Source: Aggregatimonas sangjinii (GTDB lineage: Bacteria; Bacteroidota; Bacteroidia; Flavobacteriales; Flavobacteriaceae). Taken from it: a stretch of DNA of 64,000 bases. The notes beneath the pieces are model-generated. The model was not told the DNA's origin, did no database searches, and was given only the letters and a program-made list of their open reading frames with translations. The translations under genes were made by a program, and so were the position numbers. The stretch's first letter is position 1. Each line of letters opens with the position of its first letter. Of the stretch, positions 8,351 to 17,079 are shown one piece after another. The stretch covers positions 2,711,501 through 2,775,500 of the forward strand of contig NZ_CP040710.1 in the NCBI RefSeq assembly GCF_005943945.1, read 5' to 3'.

Positions 8351-10540
8351 TCAAAACAAGGCTAAAACGGTAGTACCCTTTCCGGTTTTGCTCTTCACCC
8401 GTATTTCCCCATCGTGCGAATTGATCAATTCTTTGCACAGTATTAAACCAAAACCAGAACCAGTTTCATTTTGGGTTCCAGGTCGAGAGTCTATCGAAGT
8501 AATTTCGAAAAGGCTCTTTTTACGACTTTCACTTATTCCTACCCCACTATCATCTACCTTAAAAAGAACGTGGGCACCGACCTTTTTAGCCCCAATGGTA
8601 ACCAAGCCATTTCGGGGGGTGAATTTGATGGCATTGTTGACCAAATTCGAAAGTACGGAGCCCGCAATGTCCTTATCCAATTCGCCGACCAATTCCGGAG
8701 GGCATAAGTTCACTAGATCAATGCCTTTGTTACTCGCCAGTTCTTGAAATAGTTGTACGGTATCGTCGATCAAATCATAGACACCTAGTTTTTCTTTCTT
8801 TACCCTTACCCCTCCCTTCTGTGTTATCGCCCACGATAGCAAGTTTTGCGTAAGTTGGTAATTTTTATGTGCGGCCCGGTGAAGACTAGAAAGGTAGGTT
8901 TTGATACTGGTCCGATTTAATTTTTCAAAATCCTCTACTAAAATATCGGCGTACCCCAACATGACATTGTAGGGGGCCCTTAAATCATGGGCGATAATCG
9001 AGAAAAATCGTTCCAAGGAACTATTAGCTTCATTTAATTTGAGATTCAGCTCTTGCTCTACCTTTAAAGCATCGGCTATACTTGATTGTTGTTCAGTAAT
9101 GACTTTGTTTTGCTCGCTAAGCTTATTATTCGCTTTTTTGATATTGTACAAGGAAATTGCTACTAAAGATGCAATAATGAGAAGGGCGACCAAGAGGTAC
9201 CCTAGAGAATTTCTTGACGCCCTTGATTCTGAAATCAACAATTCCTGAATGGCATTTTCCTTGGTGAGTAGCTCATTTTCCTTTTCTTTTCTTTCTACTT
9301 CGTATTGTTGGGTCAACTCCATTACCTTGGCAGTAGATATGGTTTTGTTCAAACTGTCGTTCAAAACATTACTTTTTTTAAGATTTTCAAAAGCCAATTT
9401 ATATTCCCCTTTGCCCTGAAGTGCCTCACCGATAAGACGATGGTATTCCAATTGATACGCCAAAGGCTTTGTATCACCACGTTTTTGAGACTCTTTTGCA
9501 TAATACATCATGTTATCATAGTCCTTTATTTTCTCATAAGTGTTCGCCATCAGCATGTATATGGCATCGGTATTGCCCAAATTTCCCCGAAGGTCATACG
9601 CCAAGGCCAGTTTATACGATTCTATAGAACTCTCGTAATCGCCCAATTCGGCACTCGCTACGCCTAGATTTCTATGTATGGTAGCAATAGTATTGGATCC
9701 AAGGTGTTGTTTTTTAGCCAACCTAAGCGCTTTTTTGTTGTAAAAGCGTACACTGTCGAATTTTTGTACCTGCCAATATAGCAATCCTAAGTTTGCATAA
9801 ACTTGAGACAAGCTCGACTCAGCCTCTCTACCGTTCTTTTCATTATCCTTTATACACTTACGCAATATCGTAATACCCTTTTCGTATTGTCTTGAAACCG
9901 TGTAAATTCGTGCCAATTGGCTGTTCGCTTTGATCAGTCCTTTATTGTCCCCCTGTTCTTCATATAGCTTTAATGCTTTTAAATTATAATTGCTCGATTC
10001 TATCAGATTATTTGTAATTGTATAAATTTCAGAATAGAGTTGATAGCTGTCGGCCAAAATGGCTTGGTAGTTATTTTTTTTCGACAAGGAGGTCACTTCG
10101 CTCAAATAGTCCAATGCCTCTTCATAGTTTTTTTCATGTGCTTCTACTGCCGCTAAACGAAGTAGCAGGGCTGCCTGAGCCTTTGGAGCAGCAATCGCTT
10201 TACTCGTTTCTAAGCCCTTTAATAAATCTGTTTTTATAGCTATAGGATACTTTTTATTGCTCTCATAAAATTTTGTTGCCTCAAGTAAGGTCTCAATAAA
10301 AAATAAATCTTGGTTTTCCAATTTTGCCGCCATCCTAACTGCACTGGTATAATATAGCGCCACGGAATCACGAGAAATCTTGCCAATTTTATTTTTTGCT
10401 CTAGAAATAATAAATTTTACACTTACCGTGTCATTCTCCTGTAAAGTGTCGATATGCTGGACAGGCTCCGAAGACTTCTCAAACTGTGGATAAATCAACT
10501 GGCTCAAGAGAACGAAAGACAAAAAGATAAATTTATTCAT
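8351..10540 (-). CDS. TPR-containing sensor histidine kinase
   Basis: A 729-residue membrane sensor kinase typical of Bacteroidota. It has a signal peptide (about 1-19, ending LIYPQ), then a periplasmic stretch of tetratricopeptide repeats (about 60-400; QVYANLGLLYWQ, IATIHRNLGVASAELGDYESS). A membrane segment at about 447-467 is followed by a coiled coil (470-505). HisKA has the phospho-accepting H518 in IIAHDLRAPYN, and the HATPase domain has N-box NLVNNAIKFTP, G1 DDSGVGIS and G2 GSGFGLILCKE. The TPR sensor probably reads a protein or peptide signal in the periplasm. It sits 54 bp upstream of the LytTR response regulator, its likely partner. Confidence 0.93.
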   Translation of the reverse strand: MNKFIFLSFVLLSQLIYPQFEKSSEPVQHIDTLQENDTVSVKFIISRAKNKIGKISRDSVALYYTSAVRMAAKLENQDLFFIETLLEATKFYESNKKYPIAIKTDLLKGLETSKAIAAPKAQAALLLRLAAVEAHEKNYEEALDYLSEVTSLSKKNNYQAILADSYQLYSEIYTITNNLIESSNYNLKALKLYEEQGDNKGLIKANSQLARIYTVSRQYEKGITILRKCIKDNEKNGREAESSLSQVYANLGLLYWQVQKFDSVRFYNKKALRLAKKQHLGSNTIATIHRNLGVASAELGDYESSIESYKLALAYDLRGNLGNTDAIYMLMANTYEKIKDYDNMMYYAKESQKRGDTKPLAYQLEYHRLIGEALQGKGEYKLAFENLKKSNVLNDSLNKTISTAKVMELTQQYEVERKEKENELLTKENAIQELLISESRASRNSLGYLLVALLIIASLVAISLYNIKKANNKLSEQNKVITEQQSSIADALKVEQELNLKLNEANSSLERFFSIIAHDLRAPYNVMLGYADILVEDFEKLNRTSIKTYLSSLHRAAHKNYQLTQNLLSWAITQKGGVRVKKEKLGVYDLIDDTVQLFQELASNKGIDLVNLCPPELVGELDKDIAGSVLSNLVNNAIKFTPRNGLVTIGAKKVGAHVLFKVDDSGVGISESRKKSLFEITSIDSRPGTQNETGSGFGLILCKELINSHDGEIRVKSKTGKGTTVLALF

Positions 10541-11141
10541 GTGTACGTATTTAATTAAATTGGGTTCAAACTTTCTACCTTTGCTTTCGCACGAGTATGC
10601 TGTGCTTTAAAAAATAAATGACATCTTACTAACAGTGTCGACAACCGTTTTGAAAATTATAACATTGCAAATTCCTTTATACAACATACGCAACAAAGCA
10701 CCTTTTGGCCTCTTATTTGTTCATTATTCGTCGTAAGAACAAAAAACATAGCTGTCATACCCACTTTGCACTTCGCAACTGTACCCCAGATCAGTATTAA
10801 ACAGACCTAAGACCACTTTAATAAAAATTAGCGTAACGTCTATACGAAGCCGTCATGAATAATTTTTTACCTAATTTACATTTCAAATAGAATTGAAGCG
10901 TTAACCCCAAAACCAGTTGCAATCTGGCAGCACAAATGCTATTCCAGCGTTCGAACAATGACACGTTCGAACAAGAAAAATTATTTTTTTGGTATGTAAT
11001 TACACTCTCGAATCGGCGGTTCGCGACTGGCAAAAAGGTTTGAATGGCAATGTCATACGATATGGGGCATATCAAGACATTCTTATTAATTGTATATTTT
11101 AAAAATGAAAATTTTATCTAAAAAAATTACGTAAAAAATGG
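10541..11141. other. 600-bp AT-rich intergenic region
   Basis: Separates the histidine kinase start from the sigma-factor stop. An 85-codon frame on the minus strand (10818-11075) has a composition unlike a protein and no initiation signal, so I do not call it. No tRNA-like fold, repeat or strong terminator hairpin was seen. Confidence 0.4.
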
Positions 11142-11648
11142 TTATCCCGTAGCTTGTCCTGAAAAGTTTGGGTCGTACAGATGAAAATCTTTTTTCAACG
11201 CTTTCAAAGCAATGGTTATGTGGTTTTCAACTGTTTTTGGGGTAATGTCCATTATTTTGGCAATCTCATTGACCTTAAGATTTCGCAAGCGTCGTAATCG
11301 AAAAACCTCCCTACGACGTTCCGGAATCGCCGCGATCGACTTGGTTATCAAATCTTCGAGAAGAAAATCGTTTCGTAATGAATCCTCCCCCGTATTGTGA
11401 TCTGCTATATCAACAGTTTTCCTTCTTTTCTTTAATTCATTGTACGTAGCATATTTTATCGCCTTGTATAAAAAACCCGATTTATTCTTTATTTTTTCAT
11501 CTACTTCTCCATATTTTGAAAACATATAAAGAAACGTTTCTTGTACAATATCTTCCGACATCTCTTTATCTTTACATATAAAGTAAGAATGTTGTTTTAA
11601 TGACTCATACTGGTTCAAGAATAGGTCACAAATATTTTCATTTTTCAT
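11142..11648 (-). CDS. ECF-family RNA polymerase sigma factor
   Basis: A 168-residue sigma-70-type extracytoplasmic-function factor. Region 2 spans about 8-80 (DKEMSEDIVQETFLYMFSKY, NKSGFLYKAIKYATYNELKK). Region 4 spans about 108-160 with the helix-turn-helix VNEIAKIMDITPKTVENHI. No FecR-like anti-sigma factor or TonB receptor is adjacent, unlike the usual polysaccharide-uptake arrangement in Bacteroidota. Its control may therefore be transcriptional or its partner may lie elsewhere. Both flanks are 580-600-bp gaps, so it appears monocistronic. Confidence 0.9.
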   Translation of the reverse strand: MKNENICDLFLNQYESLKQHSYFICKDKEMSEDIVQETFLYMFSKYGEVDEKIKNKSGFLYKAIKYATYNELKKRRKTVDIADHNTGEDSLRNDFLLEDLITKSIAAIPERRREVFRLRRLRNLKVNEIAKIMDITPKTVENHITIALKALKKDFHLYDPNFSGQATG

Positions 11649-12231
11649 ATCAAATAGTCTTCAAATTCAGATAATTCCCGTCGTACATCATAAAAAAGAA
11701 CAGCCCAGTTATTCGCCTTTAACCTAATCGCACAGGTAGCGCCGCTATGATATAGCCGATGTGTTGCAAGAGATTTTAAATTCGTTACAAACTTTCAATA
11801 TGTTTGCGATATATACCTGGGCGAATATTCACAAAATGACGATATCATCTTCTATAAATATAACCGTAAGTAATCGCTAAGCTTACCGTTTAGTAACAAG
11901 TGGTGGGAAGGAAAGTTAGGTGGTGAAATATCACAATAAGTGGAATTAATGAATGGGTCCCAGCATATTCCCTTTGTTCGGATTCGAAAAATAATGTACA
12001 AACTGAAACTTCTGCAACATGCAAAAATAGAAGAAGAGTAAGGATTTTGCACTGGTAAATAAACTTTAATCCGATACGGATTTAGACGACCAAGTGTGCA
12101 GACTAGCCTTTGCATATTTTCAGGACAATGTTCGGCGACATTAGAGATATCGCCTGAAGCATATTCGTAAATTTATACTGGAAATACAATCAATTCAGGA
12201 TTCTCAGAATGAACCAAAGATCTCTTACCGG
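11649..12231. other. 580-bp intergenic region upstream of the sigma factor
   Basis: AT-rich; it must hold the sigma-factor promoter (above 11648) and the 3' end of the GH13 operon (below 12232). An 87-codon minus-strand frame (11852-12115) has low-complexity hydrophobic/Ser composition and is probably chance. No convincing promoter motif or terminator was identified. Confidence 0.35.
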
Positions 12232-13905
12232 CTAGTCGATTTTGGCGCAATATAGCCCCGCCTCCCATGGTCGAACACTGTATTTCTTATTCTTTTTCCT
12301 TGCATAATTCGAAATAATCAAGTCATACGAATGAAAATTCTCGGGCAAATTCAAATCTATGAGCTGTTCAGACATATTGAGTACAATTAAATATGTTCTG
12401 TGCTCCCCGGTTCTGGTATATGCAAAAACTTCTTTATGATCTGGTAAGATATCAAAATAATCACCATAGATAAGATCATCGTTCCCCTTTCTTAATTTTA
12501 ACAATGTTCGGTAAAAATGAAGAACGGATTGTGTATCGCCCAATTGAGTTTCCACATTAATTTCGGTGTAGTTCGGGTTTACCGATAACCAGCTCTTGTT
12601 GCCATCGGTAAAACCAGCTTGGTTTTCGGCAGTCCATTGCATGGGAGTACGACTGTGGTCTCTGGACGACTTATTCAACTCGTTCAAATAGGTCTCAGCT
12701 TGTACCCCACTTTTTAATATTTGACCGTAATTGCCCCGAATTTCGATATCATCGAATTCTTCAAAAGATTTGAAGGGATAATTGGTCATCCCGATTTCCT
12801 CGCCTTGATACAAAAAAGGAGTGCCATACTGCGTAAGCGTTAATAAAGCCAAAAGTTTAGACGAGGCTGCCCTGTACTTCGAAGACGCATTCCCAAATTT
12901 GCTAACGCTTCTGGGGTTATCGTGATTGTTGAGAAATACCGTGGGCCAATGAAACTTATCGGTAGCGCTCTGCATTGTGAACAATGCCTTCAATTCTGGT
13001 AATGACCACTCTTTCTGTAACCAATTATCTCTCCCGATACGCACAATATCGAATAAAAAAGCCATATCGATTTCTCCCCGCCGTTCATCGGTCATACGCT
13101 GCATTAACTCGGCACTGACCCCAAATGCCTCGCCTACGGTAACCGAATCGTATTGTGACAATACCTCACTATTCATTTCCTGCAAATATTCGTGAAGACG
13201 CGGACCAGAGGCATATACTATTTCCGGGTTCTTGAGTTGTGTCTTGGTCATATCGGCAAAATCTTGCTGTTTAGAAATTAGGGGTATTACATCCATCCTA
13301 AAACCATCGACCCCCTTATCTAACCAAAACTTCATGACACTATGAACTTCTTGCCTCAATTTTGTATTTTCCCAATTTAAATCGGGTTGCTTTTTAGAAA
13401 AATAATGCAAATAATATTCCCCTGTCGTATTGTCTTTTTCCCAAGCAGAACCTCCAAAAAAAGAGGGCCAATTATTCGGTTTTTGCCCATCCTTTTCAGC
13501 GCGCCATATGTAATAATCCCTATACGGATTGTCTTTTGATAGCTTACTCTCTTCGAACCATGCGTGTTCATCGCTCGAATGGTTGACCACCAAATCTATG
13601 ATTAATTTTATTCCTCTTTCCTTCAGTTTCTCGAGCATTAAATCAAAATCGGCCATCGTCCCGAATTCGGTCATTACCTCACGGTAATTACGAATATCAT
13701 ACCCATTATCGGCATTGGGGGAATCGAAATGCGGACTGAGCCATACGATATCAATACCGAGTTCGTCTAAATAATCAATCTTAGCGATTATTCCTTGCAA
13801 ATCACCCATACCGTCACCGTTTGAATCTTTGAAAGACCGTGGGTAAATTTGATAAACTACCTGCTCCTTCCACCACGCCTTTCTGATACCTTTAAATGTT
13901 TTCAT
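12232..13905 (-). CDS. GH13 alpha-glucosidase, oligo-1,6-glucosidase type
   Basis: A 557-residue cytoplasmic GH13 enzyme (no signal peptide) that hydrolyses short alpha-glucosides. The N-terminal AWWKEQVVYQIYPRSFKDSNGDG is the family signature. The barrel carries DLVVNHSSDEH, the nucleophile D205 in GFRMDVIPL, the acid/base E259 in VGEAFG and the transition-state stabiliser D329 in NNHDNPRS. In yeast enzymes Val versus Thr right after the nucleophile separates isomaltase from maltase; here it is Val206. This suggests alpha-1,6 (isomaltose or dextrin branch) activity, though mixed specificity is possible. It is the last gene of the LacI/MFS/VOC operon, directly abutting the VOC gene with no spacer. 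Confidence 0.93.
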   Translation of the reverse strand: MKTFKGIRKAWWKEQVVYQIYPRSFKDSNGDGMGDLQGIIAKIDYLDELGIDIVWLSPHFDSPNADNGYDIRNYREVMTEFGTMADFDLMLEKLKERGIKLIIDLVVNHSSDEHAWFEESKLSKDNPYRDYYIWRAEKDGQKPNNWPSFFGGSAWEKDNTTGEYYLHYFSKKQPDLNWENTKLRQEVHSVMKFWLDKGVDGFRMDVIPLISKQQDFADMTKTQLKNPEIVYASGPRLHEYLQEMNSEVLSQYDSVTVGEAFGVSAELMQRMTDERRGEIDMAFLFDIVRIGRDNWLQKEWSLPELKALFTMQSATDKFHWPTVFLNNHDNPRSVSKFGNASSKYRAASSKLLALLTLTQYGTPFLYQGEEIGMTNYPFKSFEEFDDIEIRGNYGQILKSGVQAETYLNELNKSSRDHSRTPMQWTAENQAGFTDGNKSWLSVNPNYTEINVETQLGDTQSVLHFYRTLLKLRKGNDDLIYGDYFDILPDHKEVFAYTRTGEHRTYLIVLNMSEQLIDLNLPENFHSYDLIISNYARKKNKKYSVRPWEAGLYCAKID

Positions 13906-14313
13906 TTATAAAATCTGATTAAATTCCAATCGTTCACCATCGGGGCCAAGAATATTAAAAAATTTACATCCGTTTTTCCAAAACGGTAAAAACCTGGGCG
14001 CATCTTCTAAAATCAGAAAGCCTTCATTCTTTAAATTTTGAAAAACTTCATCGATACCCGCAACATCAAAAGCAATATGGTCAATACTTCCGGCAGTGCG
14101 TTTGTTAAGCGCTACCGGCAATTGATAAATCTCAATGACCACCTCCCCACTTTTCATCATCAGAACTTTACCCTCTGCCCCCTCGTGCGTAAAACTCGAT
14201 TTCATGACCTGTTCGAAACCGAGACTTTTATAAAAATCACTTGACACGTTAAGGTCGCGAACTGGAATGCCAACGTGTTGAATTCGAGAAATTTTAATCT
14301 GTCTATTTGTCAT
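13906..14313 (-). CDS. VOC (glyoxalase/dioxygenase superfamily) protein
   Basis: A 135-residue single-chain protein made of two betaalphabetabetabeta modules. Likely metal ligands are H14 (RIQHVGIPV), E71 region (VVIEIYQLP), H88 region (SIDHIAFDV) and E130 (ERLEFNQ). It lies between the MFS transporter and the glucosidase, its stop codon touching the glucosidase start, so it is translated with them. VOC proteins recur inside such flavobacterial alpha-glucoside operons, but the substrate is unknown to me. An epimerase or isomerase role on a sugar derivative is possible but unsupported. Confidence 0.82.
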   Translation of the reverse strand: MTNRQIKISRIQHVGIPVRDLNVSSDFYKSLGFEQVMKSSFTHEGAEGKVLMMKSGEVVIEIYQLPVALNKRTAGSIDHIAFDVAGIDEVFQNLKNEGFLILEDAPRFLPFWKNGCKFFNILGPDGERLEFNQIL

Positions 14314-14376
14314 TATAGCTAACTTAGGAACTCGTTTTAGTGATTTTCCTTACCCATTATTTAGCAATTATGCGTA

Positions 14377-15690
14377 TCAAAAGTCTGCAGACTTCGTAAT
14401 GCGAAGACACAATAAGGCCGCCACGACCCAGCATGCACCCGCTAGGACCAAGGCGTTCCTTGGGTCTCCCATTAAAAGACTATCATAGAACAAGGGTAGC
14501 GATAGCATCATAAAAATCTGGGGTAAACATACAAATGCGTTCAATAGACCCATGTAAACCCCCATTTTCTCTTGCGGGACCGAGCTGGATACCATCACAT
14601 AGGGCACGGTACTGACGCCGGCGTTTCCGATACCCATCAAGAAACATAGGGCAAATACACCGCTTATTCCGGATGTAAAATGCATTCCGAGAAAGCCGAC
14701 CGCCCCTATGATGAGACAAAAAGCATACGTTTTACGAGTACCAACATGCTTGATGATCGAGGGAATCAGAAAAGCAATAATCATCGGAGAAATACCGTAG
14801 ATGGCAGATCCGATGCCGCCCATCGCAACACCTTCGCTAAACCCGACGTCGGTAGCAAGTGGGGCATTATACACATGCCGCGCTATGGATAAGGATAAAT
14901 ATTGCCACATTAGGGGTAGCGCAAACCACACTAGCAGCTGTACCCACCAAAGCTGTTTCATGACCAAAGGCATGTTTTTAATCGCCTCTAGGATTTCGCG
15001 GAAGGAGTCTAAAAAACCACTTTTCGCCCTTTCTTTTTTAAATTGCTCAATATCTTCCGGCGGGTATTCCTTGGTCGTATACCCTGTCCATAATATTGAA
15101 CCGACTATAACTATCGCACCTACGATGAAGGCATACTTTACGAAATCGGGAACGGTATTCGAATCGGCCGTTGTAGACACCCCAAATTCACCCAATATAA
15201 AAGGTAAAAAGCCAATAACAAGACCTCCCGCCCCAACAAGGAACGTTTGCATTGAAAAGCCTAATGGCCGCTGTTTTTTAGGAAGTATATCTCCGACCAT
15301 GGCTCGAAAAGATTCCATCGAAGAATTGACCGCAGCATCAAGCACCCACATCAGGCCAGCGGCCATCCAAATAAAAGAGGAATAGGGCATGGCGATCAGA
15401 GCAATACCTGCAACAATGGCGCCAACTGTAAAATAGGGTCTACGCCTGCCCCATTTACCCCAAGTGTTATCGCCCATTGCCCCGATAATAGGTTGTACTA
15501 CCAAACCGGTAACAGGGCCTGCCAACCACAAAAGTGGCAGGCTGTGCTCATCGGCTCCCAAGTACCTATAAATAGGGCTCATATTGGCCAGTTGCAGCCC
15601 CATACCAAATTGTATGCCCAAAAAGCCGAAACACATATTCCATATTTGGAGTATACTTAACGTTGGTTTTTCCCGAGTTGTTTCATTCAT
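14377..15690 (-). CDS. MFS sugar transporter (SLC45/maltose-sucrose type)
   Basis: A 437-residue inner-membrane carrier with about 12 hydrophobic helices. Signature elements are NMCFGFLGIQFGMGLQLANMSP at the N-terminus and LWLAGPVTGLVVQPIIGAMGDNTWGKWGRRRPYF in loop 2-3, typical of the GPH/SLC45-like disaccharide carriers of Bacteroidota. Paired with a GH13 glucosidase and controlled by a LacI regulator, it most likely imports maltose/isomaltose-type disaccharides with a cation. A LacI-type palindrome sits 1-18 bases before its start codon. Translation would begin at the ATG at 15690. Confidence 0.9.
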   Translation of the reverse strand: MNETTREKPTLSILQIWNMCFGFLGIQFGMGLQLANMSPIYRYLGADEHSLPLLWLAGPVTGLVVQPIIGAMGDNTWGKWGRRRPYFTVGAIVAGIALIAMPYSSFIWMAAGLMWVLDAAVNSSMESFRAMVGDILPKKQRPLGFSMQTFLVGAGGLVIGFLPFILGEFGVSTTADSNTVPDFVKYAFIVGAIVIVGSILWTGYTTKEYPPEDIEQFKKERAKSGFLDSFREILEAIKNMPLVMKQLWWVQLLVWFALPLMWQYLSLSIARHVYNAPLATDVGFSEGVAMGGIGSAIYGISPMIIAFLIPSIIKHVGTRKTYAFCLIIGAVGFLGMHFTSGISGVFALCFLMGIGNAGVSTVPYVMVSSSVPQEKMGVYMGLLNAFVCLPQIFMMLSLPLFYDSLLMGDPRNALVLAGACWVVAALLCLRITKSADF

Positions 15691-15708
15691 TGTTCAAACG
15701 ATTAAACA
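15691..15708. promoter_or_regulatory. LacI-type operator before the MFS transporter gene
   Basis: TGTTCAAACGATTAAACA is an imperfect palindrome (7 of 9 pairs) centred on CG, the hallmark of LacI-family operators. It abuts the transporter start codon, where bound repressor would block initiation. It shares the core TTCAAACGATT with the site before the repressor gene itself. Confidence 0.7.
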
Positions 15709-15723
15709 TTAACTTAAATTTTT

Positions 15724-16746
15724 TTATTCAGTCTTCCTAGGTGTTGTTTCTACAAGACCTCCCCGTATTTTCTCACCGATGCTTTGCTGCCGAGGGTTTA
15801 AAATATCAGACATTAAAAACTCGACCGACCTCTTGCCTATTTCCTCTAAAGGTTGCCTATAATACATCATTCCGTCAGGCAATATATCATAGAACTCCGC
15901 CTCATCGAAACCCATTAGCTCCATCTTTCCCAATGACCGCAGCTTATTCTTAACGGCGTATTTAAGACCGTGTAAAGTGAGTATATTCGTTGCGAACAGA
16001 ATAGCATCTAATTCAGGATTATCAATCAATAGCGTGTCGATACCCTTATTAACATCTTCACTCAAATTTGCTAAATCTACCGCTATTATCTTAGCGTCGG
16101 TTTGAAGGCCAAAGTCATTACAAGCCTCTAAAAAACCTCGTTTTCTTTCCAGAAAATGTGCGTAAGTGTTGTTTTGGGTCACAAATGCGATTTCCTTCTT
16201 ACCCAGATCCACTAATCTTTTAACGCATTCATATGTTGAGAAATGATTGTCATTTACAACAAAATTGAAAGGTGATTTTGGAAAATACCGATCGATCAAG
16301 ACATAGGGAATATCCTGCGAATGAATCGCTTGGATTTCTCTTTCACTTTCTTCCGGTGGTACGATGATCAGCCCGTCTACCTCATGATTCATAAACGTAT
16401 CAAGTAATTTTTTGAATTTTTCAATATTTTCGTCCATACTTCCAATAAGAAGTACATACCCCTTGGCTATTACAATATTCTCTATGATACGGGCGATCTG
16501 CGCAGAAAAAGGGTTGGCCAAATCTGCCAATACCAATGCAATCGTATGACTCTTTTTTGTTCTCAAACCCTTTGCCAGAGGATTTGCGCGATAATTGAGC
16601 CGTTGGGCAATATCCTTTATCCTTTTTGCAGTCTCTTTATTGATTCTATTAGGATGCCGATCGTTGAGTACATAGGACACAAGAGAAACCGATACGCCGG
16701 CTTCTTTTGCAATATCGCTGAGTTTTATCTTTCCCCGTTTTGACAT
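15724..16746 (-). CDS. LacI-family transcriptional regulator of the alpha-glucoside operon
   Basis: A 340-residue repressor. The N-terminal helix-turn-helix and hinge (about 6-60; LSDIAKEAGVSVSLVSYVLN, NPLAKGLRTKKS) precede a periplasmic-binding-protein-like effector domain (about 62-335; IALVLADLANPFSAQIARII, VDGLIIVPPEES, LMGFDEAEF). It is the first gene upstream of the MFS/VOC/GH13 set on the same strand, 33 bp before the transporter. A matching palindrome lies just upstream of its own start, so it is likely autoregulated and induced by the imported disaccharide or its phosphate or glucose derivative. Confidence 0.93.
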   Translation of the reverse strand: MSKRGKIKLSDIAKEAGVSVSLVSYVLNDRHPNRINKETAKRIKDIAQRLNYRANPLAKGLRTKKSHTIALVLADLANPFSAQIARIIENIVIAKGYVLLIGSMDENIEKFKKLLDTFMNHEVDGLIIVPPEESEREIQAIHSQDIPYVLIDRYFPKSPFNFVVNDNHFSTYECVKRLVDLGKKEIAFVTQNNTYAHFLERKRGFLEACNDFGLQTDAKIIAVDLANLSEDVNKGIDTLLIDNPELDAILFATNILTLHGLKYAVKNKLRSLGKMELMGFDEAEFYDILPDGMMYYRQPLEEIGKRSVEFLMSDILNPRQQSIGEKIRGGLVETTPRKTE

Positions 16747-17079
16747 TTTAAATCGTTATGCGCCACACAAACATAATTTATTCAAACGATTGAACAAATT
16801 TTTTTAGAGGATAATTGATATGACGTATATCCTTTTTAGACACATCGCCTATGCCTTAGTAGGTCTGAAGTACCGCTTTTATTGCTTAGTAACAACACTG
16901 CGCCATTTTCGGGACGGCATCTTAAACAACCGATACAAACCATACTCAAAAAAGGCCTATAAAATTACGATAGCTCATTGGGGGTATTGAAGCCCTTACC
17001 ACACTTTAGAGAAGAAATGGTCAAATAACCATTGTAGTGAAAAATTGGTTTGAGTTCGAATAACGTAAAACAGACAGTT
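16747..17079. other. Divergent intergenic region between LacI gene and the unknown cluster
   Basis: 333 bp separating the minus-strand regulator from the plus-strand gene at 17080. Beyond the LacI operator at 16779-16796 it is ordinary AT-rich sequence. No clear Bacteroidota promoter (TTTG ... TAnnTTTG) was found for the plus-strand gene. Confidence 0.4.
16779..16796. promoter_or_regulatory. LacI-type operator before the regulator gene
   Basis: TATTCAAACGATTGAACA contains the palindrome TTCAAACGATTGAA centred on CG and shares the core TTCAAACGATT with the site at 15691-15708. Its position 33-50 bp upstream of the regulator start suggests autoregulation. It could also reach the divergent plus-strand gene at 17080, though that is about 285 bp away. 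Confidence 0.7.

Noticed and set aside
10818-11075. 85-codon minus-strand ORF in the gap before the sigma factor
   Set aside because: No start context and no protein-like pattern.
11852-12115. 87-codon minus-strand ORF near the GH13 operon end
   Set aside because: Composition and lack of initiation signal suggest chance.
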